A DNA stretch of 64,000 nt, taken from NCBI GenBank assembly GCA_905182535.1, contig CAJJBZ010000012.1, positions 1 through 64,000 on the forward strand. The letters are read 5' to 3'. The position numbers were made by a program, and so were the translations under genes. Below are positions 28,229 to 40,184 of the stretch, in pieces. This DNA comes from an uncultured Planktomarina sp. Lineage in GTDB: Bacteria; Pseudomonadota; Alphaproteobacteria; Rhodobacterales; Rhodobacteraceae. Numbering within the stretch: position 1 is the first letter of the stretch; each line of letters starts with the position of its first letter. The notes below the pieces were generated by a model. That model ran no database searches. It had not been told where the DNA came from and saw nothing but the letters and a program-made list of their open reading frames with translations.

Positions 28229-30187
28229 TTAAACGTCCAGCTCTTCTACAAACCTTGCATTCTCTTGAATATATTCAAAGCGCTTTTCAGGCTTTTTGCC
28301 CATCAAACGTTCGATTAGATCGCCGGTTTCACCTGGTACATCCTCATCCACGGTAACACGGATCAATTTGCGAGTGGTGGGGTCCATTGTTGTTTCTTTT
28401 AGGTCTTTTGCATCCATCTCTCCCAACCCTTTGAACCGGCTGACGTCAATTTTGCCTTTACCGCCAAGGCCTTTTTCCAGCCACGTGGCCTTTTCGGCTT
28501 CATCTAAACAATAGACGCGTTTTGCCCCTTGGGTTAGCCGGAAAAGTGGGGGGCAGGCCAGATACAGATGCCCGGTATCAATCAAGGGGCGCATTTGTGA
28601 AAAGAAGAAGGTCATGAGTAGGCTGGCAATATGCGCACCATCCACATCCGCGTCGGTCATAATTATAATTTTATCATAGCGGAGATCATCAACGTTGAAC
28701 TTCGTTCCAACGCCTACACCGAGAGCTTCACACAGATCGCTTATCTCTGCATTGGAACCTAGCTTATTGGAGGCTGCGCCCAGGACATTGAGAATCTTGC
28801 CTTTCAAAGGTAGCAAAGCTTGGTTCACGCGGTTTCGCGCACCTTTTCCAGAGCCGCCTGCACTGTCGCCTTCCACGATGAATAACTCAGTACCTTCGCG
28901 TGTTTTAGAAGTACAATCAGTAAGCTTACCTGGCAATCGGAGCTTTTTTGTGGCAGATTTGCGCTGAGTTTCTTTCTCTTGGCGTCGGCGCAAACGCTCT
29001 TCTGCGCGCAAGACCAGAAAATCAAGAATAGCGCCGGCTGATTTCGTGTCAGCTGCTAGCCAGTTGTCAAAGCGGTCACGCACTGCATTTTCGACTAAGC
29101 GCTGGGCCTCAACGGTAGCCAAGCGGTCTTTGGTTTGGCCTACAAATTCTGGCTCGCTGATAAAACATGATACTAAGGCACAGCCCCCGGCTGTAAGGTC
29201 GTCTCTGGTGATATTGGTGGCTTTGCGGTTGTTGACCAATTCACCATAGGCCTTGATACCCTTCAGGATAGCAGCCCAAAAGCCGCTTTCATGGGTGCCG
29301 CCTTCAGGGGTTGGCACAGTGTTACAATATGATTGGATGAAGCCGTCGCGTGAAGGGGTCCAGTTGACGGCCCATTCTACCTTCCCGGGTACATTGAAAC
29401 GCTCTTTGAATTCAACAGTGCCCGCAAACGGCGCATCAGCATATGTGCTGGCTTTACCCAGGGTTTCGTTAAGATAATCGGACAAGCCTCCGGGGAAGTG
29501 AAAGATGGCCTCTGTTGGAGTTTCGCCATCATCGATCTGACTTTTCCAGCGAATTTCAACACCGGAGAATAAATAGGCTTTGGAGCGTATGGAATTGAAC
29601 AGCCGTACTGGTTTGAACCTATGTTTTCCAAAAATTTCTGCATCTGCGTGAAAAGTTACCGTGGTGCCGCGCCGATTAGGCGCCGCACCAATTTTGGCAA
29701 TGGGGCCAAGAGGCACACCGCGCGAGAAGCGTTGCTCATACAGCTCGCGGTTGCGGGCTACTTCGACAATCATAGAATCGGACAGCGCATTCACGACTGA
29801 GGCACCAACTCCGTGGAGGCCACCAGATGTTTGGTAGGCCTTCCCAGAAAATTTACCGCCAGCATGTAGTGTGCACAGGATCACTTCGAGTGCCGATTTG
29901 TTTGGGAACTTTGGGTGTGGATCTACGGGAATGCCGCGGCCGTTGTCGCGGATCATTACGGAATAATCTGCTAATAGCTCAACTTCGATACGATTGGCGT
30001 GGCCTGCCACCGCCTCATCCATAGAGTTATCGAGAACCTCAGCCACGAGGTGATGCAGTGCGCGTTCATCAGTTCCACCGATATACATGCCGGGGCGCTT
30101 TCGAACTGGCTCAAGCCCCTCCAAAACCTCAATGGATGAGGCGTCATAGGTGGTATCATCGACTGCGGATAATAGGTCACTTGCCAT
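28229..30187 (-). CDS. parE: DNA topoisomerase IV subunit B
   Basis: A 652-residue type IIA topoisomerase ATPase subunit that decatenates daughter chromosomes with ParC. The GHKL ATPase motifs are EVLDNSMDEAVAGHA and IRDNGRGIPV, and the TOPRIM motifs are EGDSAGGSGKGARN and MTDADVDGAHI. The C-terminus FKGLGEMDAKDLKETTMDP is typical. The ATG at 30187 gives MASDLLSAVDD..., the family start; a reading from 30268 adds 27 unconserved residues. The gap to the divergent MATE gene (232 bases) holds the promoters. Confidence 0.95.
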   Translation of the reverse strand: MASDLLSAVDDTTYDASSIEVLEGLEPVRKRPGMYIGGTDERALHHLVAEVLDNSMDEAVAGHANRIEVELLADYSVMIRDNGRGIPVDPHPKFPNKSALEVILCTLHAGGKFSGKAYQTSGGLHGVGASVVNALSDSMIVEVARNRELYEQRFSRGVPLGPIAKIGAAPNRRGTTVTFHADAEIFGKHRFKPVRLFNSIRSKAYLFSGVEIRWKSQIDDGETPTEAIFHFPGGLSDYLNETLGKASTYADAPFAGTVEFKERFNVPGKVEWAVNWTPSRDGFIQSYCNTVPTPEGGTHESGFWAAILKGIKAYGELVNNRKATNITRDDLTAGGCALVSCFISEPEFVGQTKDRLATVEAQRLVENAVRDRFDNWLAADTKSAGAILDFLVLRAEERLRRRQEKETQRKSATKKLRLPGKLTDCTSKTREGTELFIVEGDSAGGSGKGARNRVNQALLPLKGKILNVLGAASNKLGSNAEISDLCEALGVGVGTKFNVDDLRYDKIIIMTDADVDGAHIASLLMTFFFSQMRPLIDTGHLYLACPPLFRLTQGAKRVYCLDEAEKATWLEKGLGGKGKIDVSRFKGLGEMDAKDLKETTMDPTTRKLIRVTVDEDVPGETGDLIERLMGKKPEKRFEYIQENARFVEELDV

Positions 30188-30419
30188 GGGCCTGCTCTTT
30201 CTTTGATTGTTGCTATTCATGGCAGAAGTTGCGTCGCAAGAAAAGGCCTCCACTACATGATGGCCCAAATTCTATGTTAGATTTTGCCTTTGAGCGCCCG
30301 AGCTGTAAAGAATTCTTTTAATTAATGGCTGCAAAGTGGAGTTACGGCCTAAAATTTATGATTAATATATGAGAATTTTCTTGCTGGTCAGCAGCTTAGT
30401 TGCTCCTTAATACAGTCGA

Positions 30420-31778
30420 ATGAGCAAATTTAAGGTAATCAAACTCGAAGTACGGTCTTTGTTGGTGTTAGGCCTGCCCTTGGTAGGTAGCCAGGTGGCG
30501 CAGTTTGCGGTTCATGTGACTGATACTCTAATGCTGGGATGGTATTCTGTTTTGGCTTTGGCTCAGGTAACCTTAGGCGCTCAGATTTTTTTTATCGCTT
30601 TTATTACCACGTCCGGTTTTGCCTTTTCTGTATTACCGATGGTAGCAAAATCTATGGCTGAGGATGATCCACAATCGGCCCGCCGGACTACGCGCATGGG
30701 GCTTTGGCTATCGACTATTGCGGCTGGTTTTTTGTTTCTGCCGATGTGGTTCTCTGCCCCAATTCTTGTGTCAATGGGTCAGGATACTGTCGTGGCGCAA
30801 GGTGCGCAGGACTATTTGCGCATTGCGGGCTTTGGTCTTTGGCCAGCGCTTTGGGGCCTTACCTTGCGCAGCTATCTTTCGGCGTTGGAGCATACGGGCG
30901 TCGTGCTATGGATTTCGTTAGGGGTTTTAGTCGCCAACGCGTTGATCAACTATGCCTTGATTTTTGGATATTGGGGTATGCCTGAGTTGGGCTTACAGGG
31001 GGCTGCAATTGCTTCAGTGATTGCGGTGAGCCTATCTTTAATTGGCTTTGTTATTTACATTCAAACCTGCTTTCCCGAACAAGCGATGTTTGCTCGATTT
31101 TGGCGGTTTGACCGGGTTGCCACATTGGCTGTTACGCGTCTCGCCATGCCTATTTCGGCTACGGCTTTGGCGGAGAGTGGTTTGTTCGCGGGCTCTGCTT
31201 TTATGATGGGCTGGTTGGGGCATTTGGAATTAGCGGCGCATGGGATTGTACTGCAATTGGCAGCTATTAGTTTTATGGTGCATTTGGGACTGTCACAGGC
31301 GGGCACTGTACGGGCTGGACAGGCGTTTGCTCGCGGTGATTGGGCAGCGGTAAAACGCACGGCAGCGGTTACGATGGGACTTTCGACACTGGCCGCCTTA
31401 ATAGCGATATTCTTCTTTTTGGCCACGCCACAGATGCTAATTAGTGCATTTTTGGATGTTGAAGATTTACTAGCACCTGACATTCTTCGCATCGGTACGT
31501 TACTCTTGATTGTGGCCGCAATGTTTCAGTTTGTAGATGCGGCGCAGGTGGTTGCCCTGAGCTTACTACGTGGACTTCAGGATACCAAAATTCCAATGCT
31601 GATCGCCGCAGTTTCTTATTGGCTTATAGGTCTTCCTATCAGCTATGTCTTAGGTTTCGCCATGGACTACAAGGAGACAGGGATTTGGCTGGGCTTAGTT
31701 TTTGGTCTTGGGGTCGCTGCAGTGCTTCTTTGGGTGCGGTTCTCTGTGTTGACACGTGGAACTTACAAGCGCGCTTAG
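30420..31778 (+). CDS. norM: MATE family multidrug exporter
   Basis: A 452-residue MATE transporter with twelve predicted helices in two bundles of six. The N-terminal LVLGLPLVGSQVAQFAVHVTDTLMLGWYSV is the usual first helix region with the conserved proline. NorM-type members export cationic drugs using sodium or proton gradients. No strong ribosome binding site precedes the ATG, so the start is moderately certain. The gene is intact. It stands alone after parE, which runs the other way. Confidence 0.87.
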   Translation: MSKFKVIKLEVRSLLVLGLPLVGSQVAQFAVHVTDTLMLGWYSVLALAQVTLGAQIFFIAFITTSGFAFSVLPMVAKSMAEDDPQSARRTTRMGLWLSTIAAGFLFLPMWFSAPILVSMGQDTVVAQGAQDYLRIAGFGLWPALWGLTLRSYLSALEHTGVVLWISLGVLVANALINYALIFGYWGMPELGLQGAAIASVIAVSLSLIGFVIYIQTCFPEQAMFARFWRFDRVATLAVTRLAMPISATALAESGLFAGSAFMMGWLGHLELAAHGIVLQLAAISFMVHLGLSQAGTVRAGQAFARGDWAAVKRTAAVTMGLSTLAALIAIFFFLATPQMLISAFLDVEDLLAPDILRIGTLLLIVAAMFQFVDAAQVVALSLLRGLQDTKIPMLIAAVSYWLIGLPISYVLGFAMDYKETGIWLGLVFGLGVAAVLLWVRFSVLTRGTYKRA

Positions 31779-31950
31779 CCTCGGACGGTTGCATCTGATC
31801 AGCGATTGCGATAGTAGAGGTTATATTATCAATTGAAATCAACAGCTAGTCTGTGATCCGTGCTAATTTCAAGTCATGACTGCTGGCTCTAGATCATGCT
31901 ATTTTCTCATAGATGGAGGAAATTTGTTATAAATATTTTGTAGATCGTAA

Positions 31951-33633
<1,683 letters not shown>

Positions 33634-33637
<4 letters not shown>

Positions 33638-33867
33638 CTGAGTTACACGAGCATAAAATTAAACGTCTCAAAATGCGATCTATGCGGCGTGGAATCAAAG
33701 AAATGGACCTAATTTTAAGCTATTTTGCAGATCAAACCCTCAAAAAAATGAGTGATGATCAGTTGGTAGCCTATGATCAGTTGCTCGAAGAAAATGATCA
33801 TGACCTGTATTCATGGGTGACTGGTACAGCAGTGACACCACCGGAATTTACAGTAGTTGATCGGTGA
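33634..33867 (+). CDS. sdhE: Succinate dehydrogenase flavinylation/assembly factor SdhE
   Basis: A 77-residue SdhE/SDH5 (DUF339) protein, which helps attach FAD covalently to SdhA. The signature MRRGIKEMDLIL is intact with the RGxxE glycine, and YDQLLEENDHDLYSWVTG follows. The length is slightly below the family's 80-95. The ATG overlaps the XRE stop. In many relatives a large DNA repair gene follows; here about 360 bases without a gene follow. Confidence 0.92.
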
Positions 33868-34226
33868 GATTGTGGATGGTTTGCAAATTTAGGTTAATTT
33901 ACGCTGCACTGTTTGATTAATGTTTGCGAATATCTTTAAAATAACTGGAGCAGCGGGTTGAGGGCTCCTGCGAGCGATGGTTAAAACCAAATGAGGTGGG
34001 ATGCATTAAAATTTTTATGTCATATTACTAAATGTAGCTTATCTTCCGTAGGTTTTTTTAAATAAATAAATTTGTTAAATTTATGAGCATTTGATATCAG
34101 TGACGATGAAAACGCTGTCGAGAGCTGAAAGCTGCAAGTATTATCAAGACCCAAACGTTAGCTATAAACTGAAATAATTGGTGGACAAAAGCCGCATACG
34201 CCACTTGGCAACCAAATTTGATTTAT
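33868..34226. other. 359-base stretch without a supported gene
   Basis: AT-rich DNA between sdhE and the DUF1194 gene (both 3' ends face it). A weak GGAGC...GCTCC hairpin lies at about 33946-33967 and a poly-T/AAATAAATAAATTTG region at about 34055-34077. I find no ORF, tRNA or clear terminator. Confidence 0.5.
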
Positions 34227-34985
34227 TTATTGATCCAGCTTACTCATACTGATTAATTCCAACTCGCGAAGCAATTTTCGGCTCATGGCTCGTTCATAAT
34301 CGGCAAAGCCAACCGCCACCTCTGAGAATGCACTTGGACCGGCCAAAACGCGGTTTGAGAAATAGGCTGTTAATTCGCTAATAGACAATTCTGCATGCGA
34401 CAGACGTGAGCCTGCGTCGACACCAATGACCAATGCATTTATCACTATATTGTCAATCTGTTCTGGAAGATTGACACGGTGGGGCTCTGGGCCAGCGTTG
34501 CTTTTCCCGTCGCCAGATATGTCTAGTGTGCGCTTCCAACAACTAGTTTGTTGGTTCAAAAATCCTATGCCTGACTGAATGGCTTTGCCCAATGCCGTAG
34601 TCGGTGGGGCATCCTGCCGCTGCACTTGATGCAACTTAGTAGATAGGTTTTGAAGGGTTTTTAAATTTGAAATCTCTGTCCAAGGTATCAAAATACGCTG
34701 ATAATTCTGGCCACTCCATTCGTATACTAATAGCCGTACTGGGGCGCTAGGTACACTTAAAATGCTGGAGGTGATATCTGGGCTAGTCAGTGCTGCGGCC
34801 AAACCTTGTAATTGCAACTGATACTCTCCTGCATCCACTGAGCCGGATACATCCAATCCCATGGCTAGCGCTTGCCGGCAAGCTGCCTGCGCTATGGACA
34901 TGCTTGTAGCCACCAATGCAGCGGCTGTAAGCGATCTGAAAGCTGAAAAGGTTACCAACTGCCAGTGTTTTTCATGCTTACCCAA
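34227..34985 (-). CDS. DUF1194 (von Willebrand-like) secreted protein
   Basis: A 252-residue protein with an N-terminal signal region (residues about 1-34, ending SMSIAQA) and a DUF1194 domain, related to von Willebrand factor A. The metal-site-like motif is ALAMGLDVSGSVDAGEYQLQ (DxSGS) and a later TLDISGDGKSNAG. The function is unknown. Its 5' end overlaps the 3' end of gloA by 34 bases on the same strand, so the first residues could be different; an internal start would lose the signal peptide. Confidence 0.82.
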   Translation of the reverse strand: MGKHEKHWQLVTFSAFRSLTAAALVATSMSIAQAACRQALAMGLDVSGSVDAGEYQLQLQGLAAALTSPDITSSILSVPSAPVRLLVYEWSGQNYQRILIPWTEISNLKTLQNLSTKLHQVQRQDAPPTTALGKAIQSGIGFLNQQTSCWKRTLDISGDGKSNAGPEPHRVNLPEQIDNIVINALVIGVDAGSRLSHAELSISELTAYFSNRVLAGPSAFSEVAVGFADYERAMSRKLLRELELISMSKLDQ

Positions 34986-35374
34986 GGCTCGGCAAGGGGG
35001 AGGTTGTCACCCTCTTGCAGAAGCTCAATGGAAATATTGTCTGGGCTGCGTACAAACGCCATCCGACCCTCACGCGGTGGGCGATTGATGATGATCCCAC
35101 TGTTAATGAGATGCTGACAAGTTTCATAAATATCGCTCACTTCATAGGCTAAATGACCGAAATGGCGGCTTTCTGAGGGTAGGCCGTCATCACCATCCCA
35201 ATTGTAAGTCAACTCCACTGGGCATTCATGTTGGCCTGGAGGGGCCATAAAAACTAAAGTGAAGCGGCCACTTTCGTTGTCCCACCGTCGCGTTTCTTCA
35301 AGCCCCAAACAGGCAAAAAAAGCGATTGAGGCTTCTAAATCAGAGACTCGAACCATTGTGTGTAGATATTTCAT
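34952..35374 (-). CDS. gloA: Lactoylglutathione lyase (glyoxalase I)-like protein
   Basis: A 140-residue VOC protein of the GloA type that would isomerise the hemithioacetal of methylglyoxal and glutathione. MKYLHTMVRVSDLEASIAFF opens with the first metal-ligand histidine; the other metal ligands are likely in VELTYNW, FGHLAYEV and ISIELLQEG. The length is normal. It is upstream of, and overlaps, the DUF1194 gene, an order seen in relatives. Confidence 0.87.
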   Translation of the reverse strand: MKYLHTMVRVSDLEASIAFFACLGLEETRRWDNESGRFTLVFMAPPGQHECPVELTYNWDGDDGLPSESRHFGHLAYEVSDIYETCQHLINSGIIINRPPREGRMAFVRSPDNISIELLQEGDNLPLAEPWVSMKNTGSW

Positions 35375-35470
35375 TTACATTTACCTTTATATAGTAGGTT
35401 CATCCTTCACATTACTCCATATATAGTGTTTAGGGAATCGCTCCGGATGGAGTTAACTTAGGGGATATTG

Positions 35471-36379
35471 ATGCTGTTGACACCAGAACAACAAGAAGAA
35501 ATTGATCAGCTGCGATCAAATCCTCAGCCAACCCTGAGGGCAGTGGCTCCAGGGATGGAGAGCCATCTTTATAAGGCTCAGCCTGTGTTGGATCATGGGT
35601 TTGTGCGTGTTATTGATTATATGGGCGATGATGCTGCGATTTGTCAGGCGGCTCGCGTGAGCTACGGTAGGGGTACAAAGTCGGTGCAAAATGATGTCGG
35701 ATTGATCCGGTATTTGATGCGTCATTGGCATTCTACTCCGTTTGAAATGTGTGAAATAAAGCTGCATGTGAAGCTACCGGTCTTTGTGGCGCGGCAATGG
35801 ATCCGGCACCGAACAGCAAATGTAAACGAATATTCAGCGCGCTACTCGATTTTAGACAGGGAATTTTATATTCCTGAAGTGGATTCTTTGGCATCTCAAT
35901 CTGTGGTTAATAATCAAGGTCGTGGTCGGCTACTCCAGGGCGCTGAAGCAGCGCGGGTTCTTGAGATTTTGAAAACAGACAGCAATCGCGCTTATGATAA
36001 TTATGAAGCGATGATTTCGGAGGACGGGCAAGATGGCCTGGCACGGGAATTAGCCCGGATGAATTTGCCTGCTAATATCTATACTCAATGGTATTGGAAG
36101 GTCGATCTACACAACCTGTTTCATTTTCTTCGTTTGCGGGCTGACGCGCATGCGCAATATGAAATCAGGGTTTATGCCGATGTGATTTGCGACATGGTGC
36201 GCGACTGGGTTCCCGCTGCTTATGGTGCGTTTGAGGATTATCGTTTGGGAGGCGCGGTATTGTCTGCCAAATCACTTGATTGTGTGCGGCGTATGTTGGC
36301 AGGCGAAAAGGTGACGCAAGAATCCTCTGGTATGAGTAAAGGTGAGTGGCGAGAATTTGAGGGAGTTATTGGGGCGTAG
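35471..36379 (+). CDS. thyX: FAD-dependent thymidylate synthase
   Basis: A 302-residue ThyX, converting dUMP to dTMP with methylene-tetrahydrofolate and NADPH. The ThyX motif appears as [15 protein letters not shown] (RHR...NE.S.RYS). The ATG at 35471 follows AGGGGAT; a TTG one codon earlier is possible. The stop codon lies in the loop of a terminator hairpin. No thyA is seen in the window. Confidence 0.95.
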   Translation: MLLTPEQQEEIDQLRSNPQPTLRAVAPGMESHLYKAQPVLDHGFVRVIDYMGDDAAICQAARVSYGRGTKSVQNDVGLIRYLMRHWHSTPFEMCEIKLHVKLPVFVARQWIRHRTANVNEYSARYSILDREFYIPEVDSLASQSVVNNQGRGRLLQGAEAARVLEILKTDSNRAYDNYEAMISEDGQDGLARELARMNLPANIYTQWYWKVDLHNLFHFLRLRADAHAQYEIRVYADVICDMVRDWVPAAYGAFEDYRLGGAVLSAKSLDCVRRMLAGEKVTQESSGMSKGEWREFEGVIGA

Positions 36380-36400
36380 TTGCCCCAATGTGGCTTTTTA
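36368..36400 (+). terminator. Terminator of thyX overlapping its stop codon
   Basis: ATTGGGGC (36368-36375) pairs perfectly with GCCCCAAT (36382-36389) over a six-base loop that contains the TAG stop; a TTTTT run follows within ten bases. Confidence 0.75.
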
Positions 36401-36476
36401 AGACACAAACTCAAACTGCCTAGGCGAGCCCAGCTTTATACGGATGTGCCTCCGTGTATAGTGAACGGTACTCAGG

Positions 36477-36686
36477 TTAGTCGGCGCTGCTCAATTCGCC
36501 CGCCATCTCACGGCCATCACGCCCTTCGATCAGCTCATAATTTATTTTTTGATTGTCAGCCAAGCTGGTCATTCCAGCCCGCTCTACAGCTGAAATATGA
36601 ACAAAAACATCATTTCCACCACCCTCAGGTTCGATGAAGCCAAAGCCTTTTGTGGTATTAAACCATTTTACTGTGCCCAGAGGCAT
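36477..36686 (-). CDS. cspA: Cold-shock domain protein
   Basis: A 69-residue single cold-shock domain with RNA-binding motifs RNP1 (KGFGFI) and RNP2 (VFVHI). MPLGTVKWFNTTKGFGF is the usual start. I chose the ATG at 36686, which follows AGGAGA; the reading continues open to 36842 with an unconserved stretch. Small Csp proteins melt RNA structure and often respond to cold or growth phase. The open 5' stretch could belong to a structured leader. Confidence 0.93.
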   Translation of the reverse strand: MPLGTVKWFNTTKGFGFIEPEGGGNDVFVHISAVERAGMTSLADNQKINYELIEGRDGREMAGELSSAD

Positions 36687-36836
36687 ATCGTATTCTCCTA
36701 ATTTATAGTTGCACGCCGGGCACTTCGCCGACGGCATAACAAGATTCTGAAAACTAAAATTCTTCGAATAATTGATTGTTTTCAGATGCCATATGCCCAC
36801 AATTGTGCGATTATAAATAAAATCAAGGAAAAATTG

Positions 36837-37169
36837 ATGCAACTCTATGGTTTAGATTCATGTGATAGCTGCCGTTTGGCCCGAAAAGCTTTGAAATATC
36901 TGATGGTTGACTATATCGACGTGCGGAAATCTGAGGTGCCTAAAAATGTATTAGAAGCTGCCCTTACAAAGTTTGGGACGGCTTTGATAAACAAATCTTC
37001 CACCACATGGCGAAGTTTGGATGACGCGACGCGAACTAAGAACCCATGTGATTTGTTGCAAGCGCATCCGACTTTGATGAAGCGTCCATTAATCGTGAAT
37101 GGAGCTAAAATGACCCTGGGCTGGAAGCCAGATGTTGCGGCGCTCTATGCGGATTGGCATAAAAATTAA
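36837..37169 (+). CDS. ArsC/Spx-like thioredoxin-fold protein
   Basis: A 110-residue protein of the ArsC/YffB family. MQLYGLDSCDSCRLARKAL places a CxxC-type pair at residues 9-12, and RPLIVNG holds the cis-proline. ATG at 36837 was chosen because the family starts there. It resembles the Spx/YffB group, not a true arsenate reductase: there is no arsenic gene nearby. It diverges from cspA with 150 bases between. Confidence 0.8.
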   Translation: MQLYGLDSCDSCRLARKALKYLMVDYIDVRKSEVPKNVLEAALTKFGTALINKSSTTWRSLDDATRTKNPCDLLQAHPTLMKRPLIVNGAKMTLGWKPDVAALYADWHKN

Positions 37170-37228
37170 GTGGCTTGTTTTAGGTTATAAAAAAAGGCCG
37201 CTCAATCTGAACAACCTTTTTAAGCTTT

Positions 37229-39187
37229 CTATCCGATTGGGTTAAGTAAGTCAGGCGGTGTTGATTCGGCTTTGAGATCGGCAACTAGTTGTTCCAATTT
37301 CATTACTTCGCTTTGCTTGCTCCCAAGGCGGCGTACTGAGACGGTACGGTCCTCCACTTCTTTCATGCCTATGGCCAATATTACTGGCACTTTTGCTACA
37401 GAATGTTCACGGACTTTATAATTTATTTTCTCGTTGCGAATATCGGCCTCAGCACGGACGCCCACAGCTCGCAGAGCGGCCACTGTCTCATGCACAAAGT
37501 CATCTGCATCAGACACGATGGAGGCCACAACCACCTGGCGTGGTGCCAACCAGATCGGAAGTTTCCCCGCATGTTCTTCGATCAAAATACCGATGAAGCG
37601 TTCAAATGAGCCAAGACAGGCGCGGTGGAGCATTACAGGCCGGTGCTTGTTGCCATCTTCCCCAATATAGCTTGCATCCAGACGCTCAGGCAAAACAAAA
37701 TCTACCTGATGGGTGCCACATTGCCAATCTCGGCCAATGGCATCAGTTAGTACGAACTCAAGTTTTGGCCCATAAAACGCGCCTTCACCGGGGTTCATTT
37801 CCGGCTCAATACCCGCCTTTCGCGTGGCAGCCAAAAGTGAAGTTTCCGCACGATCCCAAACATCGTTTGAGCCAGAGCGGTTTTCTGGACGGTCGGAGAA
37901 CTTCACCCGGAATTTTTCGAAACCAAGATCTTTGTACACAGAGGTAAGGTACTCGATATAAAGTGCAGTTTCATTTTCAATCTGGTCTTCGCGGCAGAAG
38001 ATATGCCCATCATCTTGGGTGAAGCCTCGCACCCGCATAATCCCGTGTAGGGCACCGGATGGTTCATAACGTGCACAGCTGCCAAATTCGGCCATGCGCA
38101 GGGGTAGGTCGCGGTATGACTTTAGCCCTTGGTTAAAAATTTGCACGTGGCAGGGGCAGTTCATCGGCTTCAATGCGTTTACGGCTTTTTCGCGCGCATG
38201 TTCTTCATCCACCTCAACGATGAACATATTCTCCTGGTATTTATCCCAATGACCTGAGGCCACCCAAAGCTTTCGGTCCACTACTTGTGGAGTATTCACC
38301 TCTACATAGCCCCCAGCTCGCTGTTTGCGGCGCATATAATCTTGTAGCTCAGTGTAGATGGTCCAACCGTTTGGGTGCCAGAAGACTTGGCCAGGAGCCT
38401 CTTCTTGCATGTGGTATAAATCCATTTCACGACCCAGCTTGCGGTGGTCGCGCTTTGCGGCCTCCTCCAGCATATGTAAATGGGCCTTTAGTTTTTCTTT
38501 GTTGGTAAAGGCCACACCGTAGATGCGTTGTAACATTGTGCGCTTGCTGTCGCCGCGCCAATAGGCTCCGGCAACGCTCATCAGTTTGAAGGCATCGGCA
38601 GGTAGTTGACCGGTATGTTGCAAATGTGGGCCACGGCAGAGGTCTTGCCAATCACCATGCCAATACATCCGCAGGGGTTCGCTGCCAGGGATCGAATTGA
38701 TCAATTCAACTTTATAAGGTTCGCCTGCATCTATATAATGCTGGACGGCACGGGTGCGGTCCCAAATTTCGGTGCGCACGGGATCACGCCGGTTAATGAT
38801 GTCTTTCATCTTCTTCTCGATGACAGTTAGGTCTTCATGTGTGAAGGACTCTTTGCGGTCAAAATCATAATACCAGCCATCTTTGATCACTGGTCCAATT
38901 GTCACTTGCACATCTGGCCAAATTTCTTGCACTGCACAGGCCATTACATGGGCTAGATCGTGACGGATCAGTTCGTCCGCTTGAAGTTCGTCTTTAATGG
39001 TGTGGATCGCAATGGTTGAATCTACTTCAATCGGCCAAGCTAAATCAAAGTGCTTACCGCCAACGGTGGCTGAAATTGCTTTTTTGGCCAACGACGATGC
39101 AATATCGGCCGCGACACCAGCAGCTGTTACGCCAGCTTCATATTTGCGAATAGAATTATCAGGAAGTGTGAGTGAGATCTGAGCCAT
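37229..39187 (-). CDS. thrS: Threonyl-tRNA synthetase
   Basis: A 652-residue class II synthetase charging tRNA-Thr. It has an N-terminal TGS domain ([25 protein letters not shown]), the editing domain with [17 protein letters not shown], catalytic motifs ([13 protein letters not shown] with the zinc-site cysteine; [17 protein letters not shown]), and an anticodon domain. ATG at 39187 follows GAGGAG; an in-frame GTG at 39196 is less likely. The full frame is intact. Confidence 0.95.
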   Translation of the reverse strand: MAQISLTLPDNSIRKYEAGVTAAGVAADIASSLAKKAISATVGGKHFDLAWPIEVDSTIAIHTIKDELQADELIRHDLAHVMACAVQEIWPDVQVTIGPVIKDGWYYDFDRKESFTHEDLTVIEKKMKDIINRRDPVRTEIWDRTRAVQHYIDAGEPYKVELINSIPGSEPLRMYWHGDWQDLCRGPHLQHTGQLPADAFKLMSVAGAYWRGDSKRTMLQRIYGVAFTNKEKLKAHLHMLEEAAKRDHRKLGREMDLYHMQEEAPGQVFWHPNGWTIYTELQDYMRRKQRAGGYVEVNTPQVVDRKLWVASGHWDKYQENMFIVEVDEEHAREKAVNALKPMNCPCHVQIFNQGLKSYRDLPLRMAEFGSCARYEPSGALHGIMRVRGFTQDDGHIFCREDQIENETALYIEYLTSVYKDLGFEKFRVKFSDRPENRSGSNDVWDRAETSLLAATRKAGIEPEMNPGEGAFYGPKLEFVLTDAIGRDWQCGTHQVDFVLPERLDASYIGEDGNKHRPVMLHRACLGSFERFIGILIEEHAGKLPIWLAPRQVVVASIVSDADDFVHETVAALRAVGVRAEADIRNEKINYKVREHSVAKVPVILAIGMKEVEDRTVSVRRLGSKQSEVMKLEQLVADLKAESTPPDLLNPIG

Positions 39188-39412
39188 CAAGGGCACTCCT
39201 CGTCAGTTTGGCGCCTACGAAACGCCCGGTTGCGGGTATAAAGTTCTCGGGCTGTTTGGGGCTTTTGGTTTTTGCTGTCAACCGCCGAAGCCTGAGGGAT
39301 TGCGATGATTATGACACAGCCGCTGAGTGCGAAGGGGACGGTGGTCTGAAACACCTTTGGAATGCGGTCTGTCTTGACTAGCCTATGGTCAATTACTTGA
39401 GGTTATAATCAG

Positions 39413-40166
39413 ATGAAATTTTTGACAACTGAGACAGGCCGGAGGCTTGCCTATGTGCAGACGTCTGGTGCAGGCCCAGGCTTGGTGTTCCTAGGCGGGT
39501 TTATGTCGGATATGTCGGGTACCAAAGCGCTGCATCTTGAAAGCTGGTGCCAAGCACAGGGCCGTGCTTTTTTGCGATTTGATTATTCGGGGCACGGTGC
39601 GTCATCGGAGGCCTTCACCGATGGATGCATTGGTGATTGGGCCGAGGATGCGCAGGCGTCGATTGAGACGCTTACGCATGGGCCACAGATTTTGGTTGGG
39701 TCTTCTATGGGTGGTTGGATATCTCTGTTGATAGCGCAAAGGATTCCCGCGCGTGTGGCAGGGCTGATCACCATCGCCGCGGCTCCAGATTTTACGGAAG
39801 GATGGGTTTTGGGCGAGTTTCAACTCGAATATTCGCAAATGCCTAACGCGGGAGGGAGTGGTACATATTCCCTCTAATTATGGTGACCCTTATCCGATTA
39901 CTAAACGCTTGATTGAAGATGGCCGTACGCATTTGTTGCTCCGCAAGCCACTTGAGTTTTCATTCCCAATCCGATTGTTGCAAGGGGATGAAGACAAAGA
40001 TGTTTCTGTTGAACTCGCTAATAAACTCTTTACCCATATCAAGGGTCCAGACGTCCAGCTGCTTTTGCTTAAAGGTGCTGATCACCGCTTTTCTGCGGCA
40101 AATGAATTGGCCTTGACCGAAGCCACAATTTTGAATGTGATCGATGCCATTAAGCGGCGGACATAA
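39413..40166 (+). pseudogene. ABHD10-like alpha/beta hydrolase, frameshifted
   Basis: Serine hydrolase. The first part contains FLRFDYSGHGAS and the nucleophile elbow VGSSMGGWIS. At about 39842 the frame shifts: after YSQM the family reading LTREGVVHIPSNYGDPYPITKRLIEDG continues in another frame to the acidic residue in LLQGDEDKDV and catalytic histidine in GADHRFS. One extra C at 39842-39843 (ATG-C-CTA) accounts for it; 754 bases is one over a multiple of three. The family includes mammalian ABHD10 (depalmitoylase-like). The protein would be inactive without the second part, which holds two catalytic residues. Confidence 0.85.
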
Positions 40167-40184
40167 CTTTTTAGGGAAATTAAT

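Noticed and set aside
36837-37169. Arsenate reductase
   Set aside because: The CxxC arrangement and lack of ars neighbours fit the Spx/YffB group better.
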